A stretch of DNA of 64,000 nt from Turritopsis dohrnii (Eukaryota; Cnidaria; Hydrozoa; Anthoathecata; Oceaniidae). Below are positions 53,635 to 64,000 of this stretch, piece by piece. The notes under the pieces were generated by a model. The model was not told the DNA's origin, did not search any database, and saw only the letters and a program-made list of their open reading frames with translations. Location: assembly GCA_027922465.2 (NCBI GenBank), contig BQMF02000237.1:248001-312000 (forward strand), written 5' to 3'. Every line of letters begins with the position of its first letter. Position 1 is the stretch's first letter. The position numbers were made by a program, and so were the translations under genes.

Positions 53635-53691
53635 TAGGGACCTTACGAAACTACGACGGCTACGTAGACGACGACGTGAGGCAAACAAAAG
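53635..53691 (+). repeat. TAGGGA repeat fragment 1
   Basis: tagggaccttacgaaactac leads to gacgacgacgtgaggcaaac. It has 52 of 57 positions in common with 55015-55071. The TAGGGA start and cacgacg-type words are like the ends of hAT-type MITEs. Confidence 0.7.
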
Positions 53692-55014
53692 ATTCAATTT
53701 ACTCCATAGATTTGCTTTAGAATGGAAGTCATTTCACACTATACTATTGGGAAATATTTTTAATTTTACTAATGTCATTATTAGATTTGCACGTTCTACA
53801 CACAACGTGAAAAGTAATATTTTGAAGTCGTACTGAAAACGAAGACATGAGAATAGCAGTACGTCCGATAAATTTTCCTTGGTTCCTTCATGATTCTGTC
53901 TCTCAAAGTTCAAAAAGCAAACTCCAAAGGCATTATAAATAAACTTCTTAACCCAAGTGTATAGTTTCTGCTTTTTTGTGATTTATTGAAGATGAATATC
54001 TTATGGAAATTTTTTAAAAAGTAATATATACGTCTGGCAGAATGAAAACAATATTCGCAAAAATGCTACTATATATTTCCCCAAAGTTGTGAAAAAATTT
54101 ATCAATTATTGTGTGTGCATTGATAACCATAAGGAAAATGCATCAAATAATTACAATGGCATAGCTACCATCAACCTGATACTCAGATAACAATGTTGTC
54201 CATACTAATCAGGGTGGAATTGAATTTGATACAAATTTACAAAAGAAGATTAGGACCGGAAAGCCATATCTTTATTGTTTTATAAGAATTCATCGAAATC
54301 GAGCTTAGAAAGACAAGGCCTCTCAAAACTTTTGTTTATCCTTCAGTATACACTTAGTCTTCCTGTTTGGCTATATTTCGTTTCTTCATTTGTTTTGATC
54401 ACGTGATGTATTGTCACTTCTGTTGGTCACGTGATAATATTATAAACTGCTTAAACATCTGTAATGTAACCATAGAAATTTTCTTTTGGAAGCAATTAAA
54501 AAGACTTACAGAAAGGCCACTTTGTTCGTAAAATCAGTTTGTTATCCACGATGTTGGTTGTGCCTTTTTACTTGAGTTTTTAATTACCCCTATTTGTTTT
54601 AATTTTGCACATGTAAGACATGCATGCCTTCTTTTATTTGTTGTGATGTCTATGTTACTCTGACCAACAATATTTTCAAGGTTGTCAGATTTCTGACAAA
54701 AGTACTCCAAAAACTATAAAAGGTCCTCCATTCAATATGGTGTTATAAATTTTATAACCCTCTTTCTTCTTGAGCAGTTCTAATTTCATATGAGACTAGT
54801 CTTAAATATTTTCTATAGACTTTGTAACAAGTTCATTCGTGTGGTAAAGTATACTGGGTTCAAATCACCATTGATTAACCGGTAGAATAAACGTGCAAAT
54901 AACAAGAGTGTGGTGTTGCAGCAGTAAAAGAGGTTACTTAAAGATTAAGTATTGTGGTCTTACCAGAACCACAAAATCGTTGCTAATAATTCATTGACGT
55001 TGCATCAGACACAA

Positions 55015-55071
55015 TAGGGAACTTACGAAAGTACAACGGCAACGTGGACGACGACGTGAGGCAAACAAAAG
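55015..55071 (+). repeat. TAGGGA repeat fragment 2
   Basis: tagggaacttacgaaagtac leads to gacgacgacgtgaggcaaac, the same orientation as 53635-53691. The two may be independent MITE ends or a duplication; no inverted partner was found. Confidence 0.7.
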
Positions 55072-55236
55072 AACAAAAAAGTTTATTCTTCAGGACTAGT
55101 CCATGATCCAAAAGTGTTGCGACTTTTGAGATATCGTATATCTTGAAATCACGAATGTGGTTGACCATTCAAGTGGTTGGTATCAATCGATCATTTCATG
55201 GTATCAATCATTTAAGAAAGTCTTGATGAAATCGTA

Positions 55237-56046
55237 TCAAGATCTCATAATGTTTATTAGCTTTGCAATTTTCTTTCTTATCTCCATTACCGTGACCATA
55301 TAGAGAACGGTATCGATTAAAACTGACACTGTTTTTAAAATGTTTACATATAAAGTGAGTTTTTCAATTTTGTATATATTCATTTTGTCTAATAAATTTG
55401 CAGTACCGACTGGGATAACCTCAATTATCATCAAATTTGTCAAAACCAGAACCAAGAGGAGATATTTGTGTTTGCTGTTTTCAGGATGATTCCTATTGTG
55501 TTTTCTGACCTTGAAAATGATGCCGATATTAGCTGTAAACATGCCGTAAAAAAATACGCCGAAAAGTATTCGATAGATGCTGGTAAGCTTGTCAGAAATT
55601 GTTAAAAAATGAGACACATACCACAAGTAAATGACAATATATGGTGCAACCACGATTAACGTAGCGGTGGCCCATGTGGCAATCACCAACTTATTCTTGT
55701 GTTTGCACATGAAAGAAGTTGGATAAAATATATTTAATTGAAATATCAAAAAACGATCTAATATCAACAGGAACAATGAAAAGGTGTATGTCATTTGAAA
55801 AGTACCGTTTAATACATCAACCACTACACTTTTGTCACATAATCCTTCCGCCACAATGATTTCATCATGGAACCACGTGTATACAAATATTCCAGTTAGT
55901 GACCCAATGCGACTGCACAAAAAACTGAGGAGAATATACTTTTGATCAGTAGGCTTTGGTTTGCTGTCAATTAAACAGTACACACAAAATAATTGTATTG
56001 CAATGATCATAATAATTAATGGGTAAAGTACAACTCCAAGTTCCAT
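55237..56046 (-). CDS. Class A-like seven-transmembrane receptor, single exon
   Basis: An intact 269-codon ORF from ATG 56044-56046. Seven hydrophobic segments can be read at about residues 5-26, 37-58, 76-103, 119-142, 157-180, 194-217 and 230-255. The segment 3 end shows ILDRFLIF (DRF at 97-99, a DRY variant), a Cys at 70 could form the usual extracellular bridge, and segment 7 shows IDTVLY (244-249) in the place of NPxxY. The loops and tails are short (N-terminus about 5 residues, C-terminus about 15). It would sit in the plasma membrane and signal through a G protein; the ligand is unknown. Divergent, intronless receptors of this kind are common as lineage-specific expansions in cnidarians and other invertebrates. 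No lesion is seen in an otherwise transposon-rich region, which suggests selection. The N-terminus could be longer if an upstream exon exists. Confidence 0.85.
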   Translation of the reverse strand: MELGVVLYPLIIMIIAIQLFCVYCLIDSKPKPTDQKYILLSFLCSRIGSLTGIFVYTWFHDEIIVAEGLCDKSVVVDVLNGTFQMTYTFSLFLLILDRFLIFQLNIFYPTSFMCKHKNKLVIATWATATLIVVAPYIVIYLWYVSHFLTISDKLTSIYRILFGVFFYGMFTANIGIIFKVRKHNRNHPENSKHKYLLLVLVLTNLMIIEVIPVGTANLLDKMNIYKIEKLTLYVNILKTVSVLIDTVLYMVTVMEIRKKIAKLINIMRS

Positions 56047-57281
56047 ATTCCCTGCACTTTCAAAGAAAACTACCCGTTATTCTGCCATAAAAATGTTGGT
56101 GGTATTGGTGGATATCCTGTAGCAACTGTTGTAAACAAATACTATCTCAACAAATCCGTTGTATGTCGTTCAAAATTACGGTACTTTTGACCCATGACCT
56201 ATATATCTATTCTTTCTATATTTATGAGTGTGAAATGGAAACCATCAGGAACTTTCATTGCATTTTGATTTAGAGAAATTTGGGGGTAGGTTTTAGGAAT
56301 GAAATGAAAATAGGATGACCCAGTTTGAATTTTTGATTTACGATCCCAGCGGGCAACATCGTCAATATTTTTCTGCGATGAAGAGTAATTTCATTGAACT
56401 AGTGTGTTTTCTTCATAACGTCTTCATAAACTCACTGTGAGGAAGGGTATTCTTATTGACACAGTGTGTATTTTTCTATAGAATTGCACTCCTTTACAGT
56501 GATTTTTCAACAAATTTGCCAACTGGGATAGTTTTATTTCAGGTTACATTAGATGCAGGGGCTTTAGCTCATAAAAACACCACCAGATCCACCTGTTGTT
56601 GAATGATGTTTTGTTTTTATAGATGAGGAGCCTTCGGAGGCCGATATAAATTATGCAAGAAAACAATTGATTAATTTTAAAGACATTTCACAATTGCACT
56701 AAAAAGTGCTTTTCAATTTGTCGAAAAATAAATCTACAACAATTTTAATCAGTTTGTTCAGTTTATATCTTAAATATATGTTAAAATCGGCTTCCGTCTC
56801 CTCATCCTTCTTCTTCTCCGTTCACTTTTATAGCCACAGTCCAGCGTTGCTTTTAGGCCTAGCTAAGATAAGAATAGTCTAGTCTACAGTGAAGTAGTAC
56901 GCCATTTTTTTCAGTCAGTGATTTCATGATTGTTGTAATTAATTTAAAAAGCTCCTCCAGGCAATATCTGTTCAAAGAAAAACCATACCGCTCTTCATAC
57001 CCAAAATGTTTACATGACAACAAGAGTTGGAAACCTCTCAAGGACTGCAAGATATGAAGTTGATATCGTTGCAGGAAGGCCTCTGACTGCTGTGAAACTT
57101 CCCCAAAAGGTGGTAAATCATGTTTGCTAATTGAGAAAAAATACCAAATTTATTCCGAATGAATTTTCGATTCAATTGACATTTATGCTCAGATATTTCA
57201 CTTTGTCATAGTGGGTAGCCTTGAATTTCCTTTATTTTTTCGTGTTTTCCGCTTTGTATTTTTCTAGCCTCATCTTGAGCG
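56047..57281. other. Stretch between receptor and BEL element
   Basis: 56450-56535 is the third member of the dispersed repeat (reverse complement ccagttggcaaatttgttga, then aaggagtgcaattctat and acacactgtgtcaataa). No LTR matching anything downstream of the BEL gene was found. No gene is recognised. Confidence 0.5.
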
Positions 57282-60200
57282 TTGAACAAAATTCCCTGCA
57301 AACCCTGCAACCACAAAAGTCTTTCAGCGACAGGAAACGATCAGCAGAGACAGAACCATATCGAGGCGACGACCAATGACGATCACCAGTCAATTTCAAA
57401 CCTTGAACAACTCGATCAGCCAATTAAACTTGAACAACTTGATCAAATCAGTGAAATCATTCAACCTGAACAAGTTAAACCGATCAACAATATCGTCCAC
57501 TCCCAAACGACGAAGCGTGACGTCATCAATGCTGCTCCTGAACGAGTATCGTCACCATCCATTGGTCGTAAACCGACACCTCCAGTCTACGTGAACGAAC
57601 TTCTCTTGAAGATGCTGAAACAACAACAAGCTCCGGAAGTTGACATCGAGGCATTTGGTGGGAATCCAACTGAATTCTTCTATTTCATTTCAACCTTCGA
57701 GGAAGTCGTTGAGAGCAAAATCGATGATCCACAAGGTCGGTTGACACGTTTGATCAAATTAACTGAGGGTGGAGCACGAGATGCCATAAGACATTGCATT
57801 CAACTCCAAGTGACACCGGATATGCAACAGCCCGGAAGCTTCTGAAAGAGCGCTTTGGAGACCCACACCTGGTTCTCGCCACTTACCGTAATGAGCTGAG
57901 AAGTTTACCAAATCTACAATACAGCAAACCCAAAGGATTCCGAGACTTCCTCAACCAAGTAACCAGGTGGCAAAGCTTCAAATGCGATGGTTCTAATATC
58001 CTGGACACTCCGGAAACAATTAGGATGCTGGTCGAAAAACTACCACCATCAACCGCGGATCGTTGGAACCGACGTGTTATGATTCTAAGACGTTCCATTT
58101 TAAAGGAGCCGAATCTAAAAAACTTCATCGCGTTCTTGGAACAAGAGACTATTTTGGTTAACGACCCCATGTACTCACGCGCCGCCATCAATCAAAGCAG
58201 TTCAAAGGGAGGTAAGAGCAGACCACCTGAACGACGACTGAAGGTATCGGTGATAAAGAACCATCCGTCGTACCCACACTGTCCATTTTGCTCCAGCAAC
58301 CATGATCCTGAAGATTGTCCATTTATCTTGGAAAAGTCGATTGTCGAAAGAAGTGACGTGATTCGTGATAAAAAACTCTGTTTTGGTTGCCTGAAACCGA
58401 TGAGCTCTCAACACAACGCCAAGTCCTGCAGAAACCGACGTGTTTGCAAGGTGTGTGGAGCAAAACACGTCACAATTCTTCATGGATTCCAGTTTAAGTC
58501 CCAAAGACAGATCGGCACAGAAGATATTAAGAAAGAAACCAAGAACGAATTCAAAAACTAATCCAAAAACGAACCAAAAGGGGAGGATTCCACAGCCGCT
58601 GTGCAAGCTTCCTGTCTAGCAACGCTGTGTAACGAGATCATCAGCATGTGTGTGGTTGAAGTCAACGTTTATCACGAGAGCTGTGATGGACCTACTGTCG
58701 CCTTGGCAATGCTTGATAGTTGCAGTCAAGCTACCTTTGTCACCAACAGCTTAGCTAGTCGTATGGGGCTTACCGACAGTTCGACCTCACTATTATTAAA
58801 GACGATCAGTGGTGAAGAACGAATCAAATCAACCATCATCAAAGGACTTACATTATCTTCTTCAACCTCTCCACTATCATCGTCAGTTCGAAACGAAAAG
58901 GCATACACCAGACAGGAACTCCCAGTCGATGCCGAAGAAGTTGCTACCAAGTCGAAGGTCAAACAATGGCAACATCTCAATCCAATCATCCGACACCTTC
59001 CTGCAGTAGTCACGAACCAGGTCAAAATTCTCATAGGAGCCGATTGTCTAAAGGCTATCGAGCCAATCGAAGTAATAGCGAGTCAGTTGAATGGACCGTA
59101 CGCATATCGAACAGCTTTAGGATGGTGCATTGTCGGACCAATCAAAGGACAAGGGAGCAGCTGTAATAGAATTACCATCCAGACGGTCACAGACGAGAAA
59201 CCACAACATTGTCACCGACTACAATTTCAGCAAGAGGTTGAGGAAAGGGACATTGAAGAGATGTATGACAAACTGTACAACACAGACTTCGTGGAGAACC
59301 ATTCTGTCGTAATCGCTGAAGAAGATCAACTATCTGAAGACGAGAAAAGGTTTTTAATGATCATGGATGAAGGAGTCACTCGTGTCGATGGACACTACTG
59401 TTTACCACTACCGTTCAAATCCACCAACCCTTATCTGTCAAACAATCGCTCAGTTGCTGAGAAGAGACTCCAGTATCTAAAACGAAGGTTTGACAAGGAT
59501 TCTAAGTTTCTACAGCACTACAAAACCTTCATGGAGAATCTTTTGGAGAAGGGACATGCAAGGAAAGCGTCCAACCAAGGCATCACAGGGCAAACTTGGT
59601 ACCTACCTCACCATGGTGTCTACAATCCGAACAAGCTTAACAAAGTCCGAGTCGTGCTTGATTGTGGTGCCGAATTTCGAGGACGTTCCCTGAACAAAGA
59701 GTTACTCAGCGGACCTGACCTGATAAACAAACTCGTAGGAGTTCTGTGCAGATTTCGTCGAGGAGACATTGGCATCCTGGCAGACATTCAATCAATGTTC
59801 TACCAGGTTTTTGTCCCAGAAAAAGACCGCTCGTTTCTGAGATTCTTTTGGTTTGATCAACATGACACGACGCAACCACCTTCAGATTATGAAATGACCG
59901 TCCATGTGTTCAGGGGAACCTCCTCGCCAAGCTGCTGTAACTACACGCTGAAAAGTACGGCAATCGACAACAAAGAAACCTACAAGGAAGATGTATGCAA
60001 GGCCATCAACGACAGCTTCTTTATAGATGACATGTTGGAATCGAAAGATGAAGAAGCTGAAGCCAAGGAAGTCAAAGCTTTGTGCTACGAAGGAAAATTC
60101 ATCCTCACTAAGTTTGTCAGCAACAGCGCCGCAGTTTTGAAAACCATCGCAAAGGAGAATCTTGGAGAGTCAGCGAAGGACGTCGACTTGCTGAGAGACC

Positions 60201-61727
60201 AAACTGATCGTGCCCTGGGAGTTTTAGTGGAACCTTTCATCGGACACTTTCAAATTCGTCATCAGCTGAGTCAACAAGCCCCTCACACGATGAGGTATTC
60301 TCTCGACACTTAGCAGCATATACGATCCACTTGGGCTGATTTCACCAGGGACGTCTCATCCTGCAGCAGTTGTGTGCACTTCGTCAAGGCTGGGACACGG
60401 ACCTTCCGCAGGAAATCGCCAAGGAATGGATCAAATGGTACAAGCAGCTCCAATCAATTCACGAGATATCCATAAACCGATGCTTCAAGCCTAAAGGATT
60501 CACTCCTGTCGAGAAAACACTCCACCACTTTTCGGATGTATCGGAGAAAGGATATGGAGAAGCAACATACATCCGACAAGTCAACAATGAAGGTCAAGTC
60601 CATTGTGCATTGGTACTTGGCAAATCTCGGGTCTGTCCAATCAAGTTCGTAACGATGCCCAGATTGGAGCTAACAGCAGCTAGATTGTCAACTACGATGT
60701 CGATCGTAGTGAAGCACGAACTGAGACTGAAAGAAGTTGACGAAACATTCTGGACTGACAGCGAAATTGCCCTGAGCTACCTCCAGAACACCACCAAGAG
60801 GTTCAAGACCTTTGTTGCCAATCGAATTCAAAGGATTAAAGAATCATCAAATGTTGCTGACTGGTACCATGTCAGTTCGTCCGAAAACCCCGCTGACATT
60901 GCATACAGAGGAATCGATGTATCGAACAAAACAAAGGCTGACTTATGGCTCAATGGTCCTGATTTCCTTTGGAAGCATGAAGCAACATGGAAGCAAGAAT
61001 ATCAGCCACGCATTATCCAAGCAGATGACCCTGAAGTGAAGAAGGTCAACGTTGTCGGTAAATCTTCCACTCCACAAGACCACATCTTTGAAGAATTGCA
61101 AAATCGTAAATCAAACTGGAGAAAGCTATGCCGAATCGTAGCATGGGTGAAACGCTTCGTGAGCAAGTTAAAGGGCCACAAACACATTACTGAAAGGTAC
61201 CTCACAGTGGATGAAATACAAGCTGCTGGAGGGGAGATCATACAATTCGTGCAAAAAATTGCTTTCAACTACGAGTTGTCATCGTTAAAGAAAGGGGAAC
61301 AAATTCGAAGTAATATTGCCAATCTCAACCCGTTTATTGATGAGAATGGATTCTTACGAGTGGGTGGCCGATTGCAGAGATCAGAGATGGATCAAAACGC
61401 CAAGCACCCAGTTCTTCTGCCAAAGAAACATAAGCTGTCAGTGATGATAATACGTTGGTGCCACGAATTGTCAAGTCACAGAGGACGTGGCCACACTTTG
61501 AACGAGCTTCGTGCACGTGGCTTTTGGATCGTCAATGGAAACAGTGCTGTTCGTGGAATCATCTTCACTTGTGTCACCTGCAAACGCCTCAGAGGGAAGT
61601 CAGGTTATCAAATCATGTCAGATCTTCCAAGGGAACGTGTTGAAGAGGCTCCACCATTCACGTACGTTGGTATGGACTTCTTCGGACCCTTTGTCGTTAA
61701 GGAGAGACGAAAGGAGTTGAAGAGTTA
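57282..61727 (+). pseudogene. BEL/Pao gag-pol, broken and 3' truncated
   Basis: Gag has a Gln/Asp-rich start and VDIEAFGGNPTEFFYFISTF (DUF1759-like), then a frameshift near 57815, then RKLLKERFGDP and LRSLPNLQY, then knuckles CPFC...DCPF, CFGC and CKVCGAKHV. An in-frame TAA at 58562-58564 precedes the protease (MLDSCSQATFV, with Cys after Asp-Ser where Gly is usual). RT shows GILADIQSMFYQ and SFFIDDML. Two frameshifts lie between about 60290 and 60350. RNase H (HHFSDVSEKGYGEATYI, then TDSEIALSYL) and the integrase zinc region (CHELSSHRGRGHTL, then CVTCKRLRG) follow. The core breaks off after GMDFFGPF near 61727, so the second and third catalytic residues are missing. No LTR pair was seen. Different from, and older than, the element at 29135-35321. 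Confidence 0.9.
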
Positions 61728-61818
61728 TGTAGGTCACGAAGCAAAAATCTCGTCACTTTTCCCCGACGAAATAGCATTGGGTATAGCATTGAATTGTGAT
61801 AGTTTGAGAGATAACTGA

Positions 61819-64000
61819 TTAATGGAAACGGCCGATTCTCATTTACGATGAAAAGTTCTTAACGAACTCTCATTAATTACTTCACCTCATACAATTCTAA
61901 CACCTCCATATTTTGAACGAGCTTTTTGGCTCCTTAGGTAGTTCCTCTCTGTAATTTGAACTTCTGAAAAACATTATTCGTTATCTCCTTATCCTGTACT
62001 TTATCTAAACTGCAATAAACTTGGCTGCGGACTCACATCTATGCCAATCTCACATTCAAGGTCATACTCCGTCACTCTGATATTCAGGTGAATGTTCTTT
62101 CCATGTTCACCATCACTGCTTGATCGACTTTGTGAACTTGTTCACTTTTTCATATCGAATGACAACATGACTGATGTCATTTTTACCCCCTTTTGTCCAA
62201 TGTCTAGGGAATTAGGCAACTTCGGATATGGGTTCTAATACTTTTTGTGATCTATTTATGATTCTCTTTCGAAAGGTACAAATTTGGACCCATTTGATTT
62301 TTTTTCCTCAATAATCATTTAATTATATACTAGCTACATGTTTTTGTTCTCGTGTTCATTGGGATTATTGCTTTCTATATAATCAGAAAAAATCGCCGAA
62401 AGAACTGTTTGGCAGGAATAACGACACTGGTTACGGCAAGCGATGATGACGATATAACGACACTGGTTTGATTTTCCGCCTTGTCCAAAGCAATAACGTC
62501 AAGTCATGTAACAGCTAGGACCCACTTAAAATTTAATCTTAACCATCCAAGGACCAATATCAACCATAAAATAATTGATCGTATTATTTTTTTCATGAAA
62601 GCCGAAATTTTTGAAGACAATTTTTCACCTGTTATATGGCTTTCAAACTTTCTGAAGTGTTCCAAGTTTTGGTCAGCATAGCTACAACACATTATTTAAA
62701 ATTAATACATTAGGTTGTTACACTAGCTTGCAGTACTATGTAATGATTGGAATATCCTAGACTTTATACTTAGACACTTTAACTAAACAACTAAAAGGTA
62801 CAAAAAGGTTTTCAAGACGGGATATTTATATATTTTCTATTATGGCTTAGCAACAAATTAAACAACATGCTAGCTGTGAACGAGGCATTTCTTTTTAGTA
62901 AAAAATGATCATTTTTAAGTAACATTACTGCTAACATCAGACCTTAGTTGCTCACAAAAAAACCCGTGTATTCACCAATTCTAATTTTTTCGGGGACGTA
63001 GCTGTTGTATCGTGTATTATTGTAGGATTCTGTTTTACTACTAAAAGATCTAAAGGTTTAATTGTAAATACTTTATACAGTGTTTTTCAAAATGTTGTAA
63101 TAAGAACTTCAAAGCTGTTTTTTTTCAAGGGCCAAACCTATGATTACATTTTTCCAAGATATTTTCAAAAACGACGTTTTCCATAAAAACATCACGAAAA
63201 GAAATTCTTTTGATGTAAAAATTATTTTGAAATTCGGTATAGTTATTGGAAAAAACAGCTCTGAAATTTCCATTTCCAACTACTCATTACAATCAACGTT
63301 ACCTATATTGCATCCATCGCCATCCATAAGTTGAACAATTATTCAGGTCACGGCAAAGCCGAGAACTGTTTAATTACGGCTGTGGTGGCGCGAGGCGAGG
63401 CGAAATTTTGGCAAAAAGTAGATCTCGACTGTATTTCTTACTATTATTACTTTTTTCTTCCAAATTCTCAAAATGTTTGTTCTGTAAATTATACGTACAT
63501 TGTTTTCTTAAAATTCCGGCGTACTGGCATTTGGATCGTTGAAAACAAGTGGGGAACAAATTGTGAATGTTATAGAGAAGTCGAAACAACTGTAATTATG
63601 GTATCTAATCTTATTCTCCACCATTACTTTTACACTTTGTCAGAAATACGGCGATACAGATTTATAGAAATACAGAAGTATATATAGAGATTTAGAAATG
63701 AAGATAAACAAGAGGCCCATATGCCTTAAGGTCAGCGCGAACTGTATGCTCAGATGTCTAAAGATCATGATCACTTTGGAAAAGAAAAATGACTAGGTAG
63801 AATACAGTAAGCCCGTATTCGGTTGGTGAACATGCGAATCCCAAATGTAAATCCATTTGCTCAAAGCAAAGACATATTAAAAACCTCTCATGATAAAAAG
63901 GGCCCCTCTGTAATATTTTCACAAAGCAGTAAATCGTCGAATGAATGATAACCGAAGAAGCTTGGCATATTGCATTTAGATTACTACCTCCGAGATTGAG
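61819..64000. other. Gene-free right end of the window
   Basis: No gene is recognised. ataacgacactggtt occurs at 62418 and 62454. Near 63712 the phrase caagaggcccatatgcctta resembles the start of a common invertebrate interspersed repeat, but its extent is not visible. Confidence 0.5.

Larger units (their letters stand above)
52961..55236. other. Gene-poor stretch
   Basis: Apart from two copies of a TAGGGA repeat (53635 and 55015) I see no gene. Several 60-80-codon frames on both strands show no domain. An oligo-T run lies at 53382-53394. Confidence 0.5.

Noticed and set aside
61728..61818. Integrase C-terminus in the second BEL element
   Set aside because: Similarity ends after GMDFFGPF and the next ~30 residues; the last codons are unrelated flank.
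63331..63687. 118-codon plus-strand ORF
   Set aside because: No domain, AT-rich composition, and an overlapping frame on the other strand; no support as a gene.

Overview
The window looks like a piece of a TE-saturated, AT-rich metazoan genome, most likely an aquatic invertebrate and perhaps a cnidarian/hydrozoan. The assignment is inference: exons have GT-AG borders, a Y-box cold-shock exon and a 7TM receptor are present, and the transposon mix (PIF/Harbinger, pogo/Tigger, hAT, BEL/Pao, Gypsy, APE-type LINEs, RAG1-N-like zinc domain, RecQ-like helicase) is typical of such genomes. No operons, rRNA, convincing tRNA gene or CRISPR array is visible.

Layout. 0-1.6 kb is the end of a PIF/Harbinger transposon: a transposase C-terminus (+) meets, tail to tail, a MADF/Myb-like partner gene (-) that is broken by a 285-bp MITE. 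1.9-3.1 kb is a 1177-bp CAGGG-ended DNA transposon, repeated without indels at 20.8-22.0 kb. 3.3-4.65 kb holds an intact ORF of unknown function beside two tandem repeats. 6.27-9.86 kb is a LINE with an unbroken endonuclease-RT ORF. 10.87-11.16 kb is a cold-shock-domain exon of a Y-box gene, duplicated at 23.4-23.67 kb. 11.9-12.7 kb is a pogo-like element with a transposase remnant. 13.0-19.9 kb is a second, dead LINE copy split by a degenerate Ty3/Gypsy element. 20.16-23.13 kb is a TIR element with subterminal arrays that carries the second CAGGG element.

27.4-35.33 kb is a nested set. An element with about 45-bp TIRs (related to those of the 285-bp MITE) carries RecQ-like helicase remnants; a TAA-flanked MITE is inside it; and a 6.19-kb BEL/Pao retrotransposon with identical 129-bp LTRs sits in its right TIR. 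35.4-38.7 kb contains remnants of a Harbinger transposase, a RAG1-N-like zinc domain and a hAT transposase. 38.95-45.83 kb is a tandem array of about 1.4-kb non-coding units, one holding a CAGGG element that itself contains a Tigger remnant. 47.1-50.5 kb is a second LINE type with an (ATT)n tail. 51.5-52.2 kb is another TA-flanked element. 55.24-56.05 kb is an intact single-exon GPCR gene. 57.3-61.7 kb is a broken BEL/Pao element without recognisable LTRs.

Only three pieces look like host genes: the cold-shock exon(s), the GPCR and possibly the unknown 448-codon ORF. The rest is a stratified record of insertions into insertions, in which several relative ages can be read directly from nesting.
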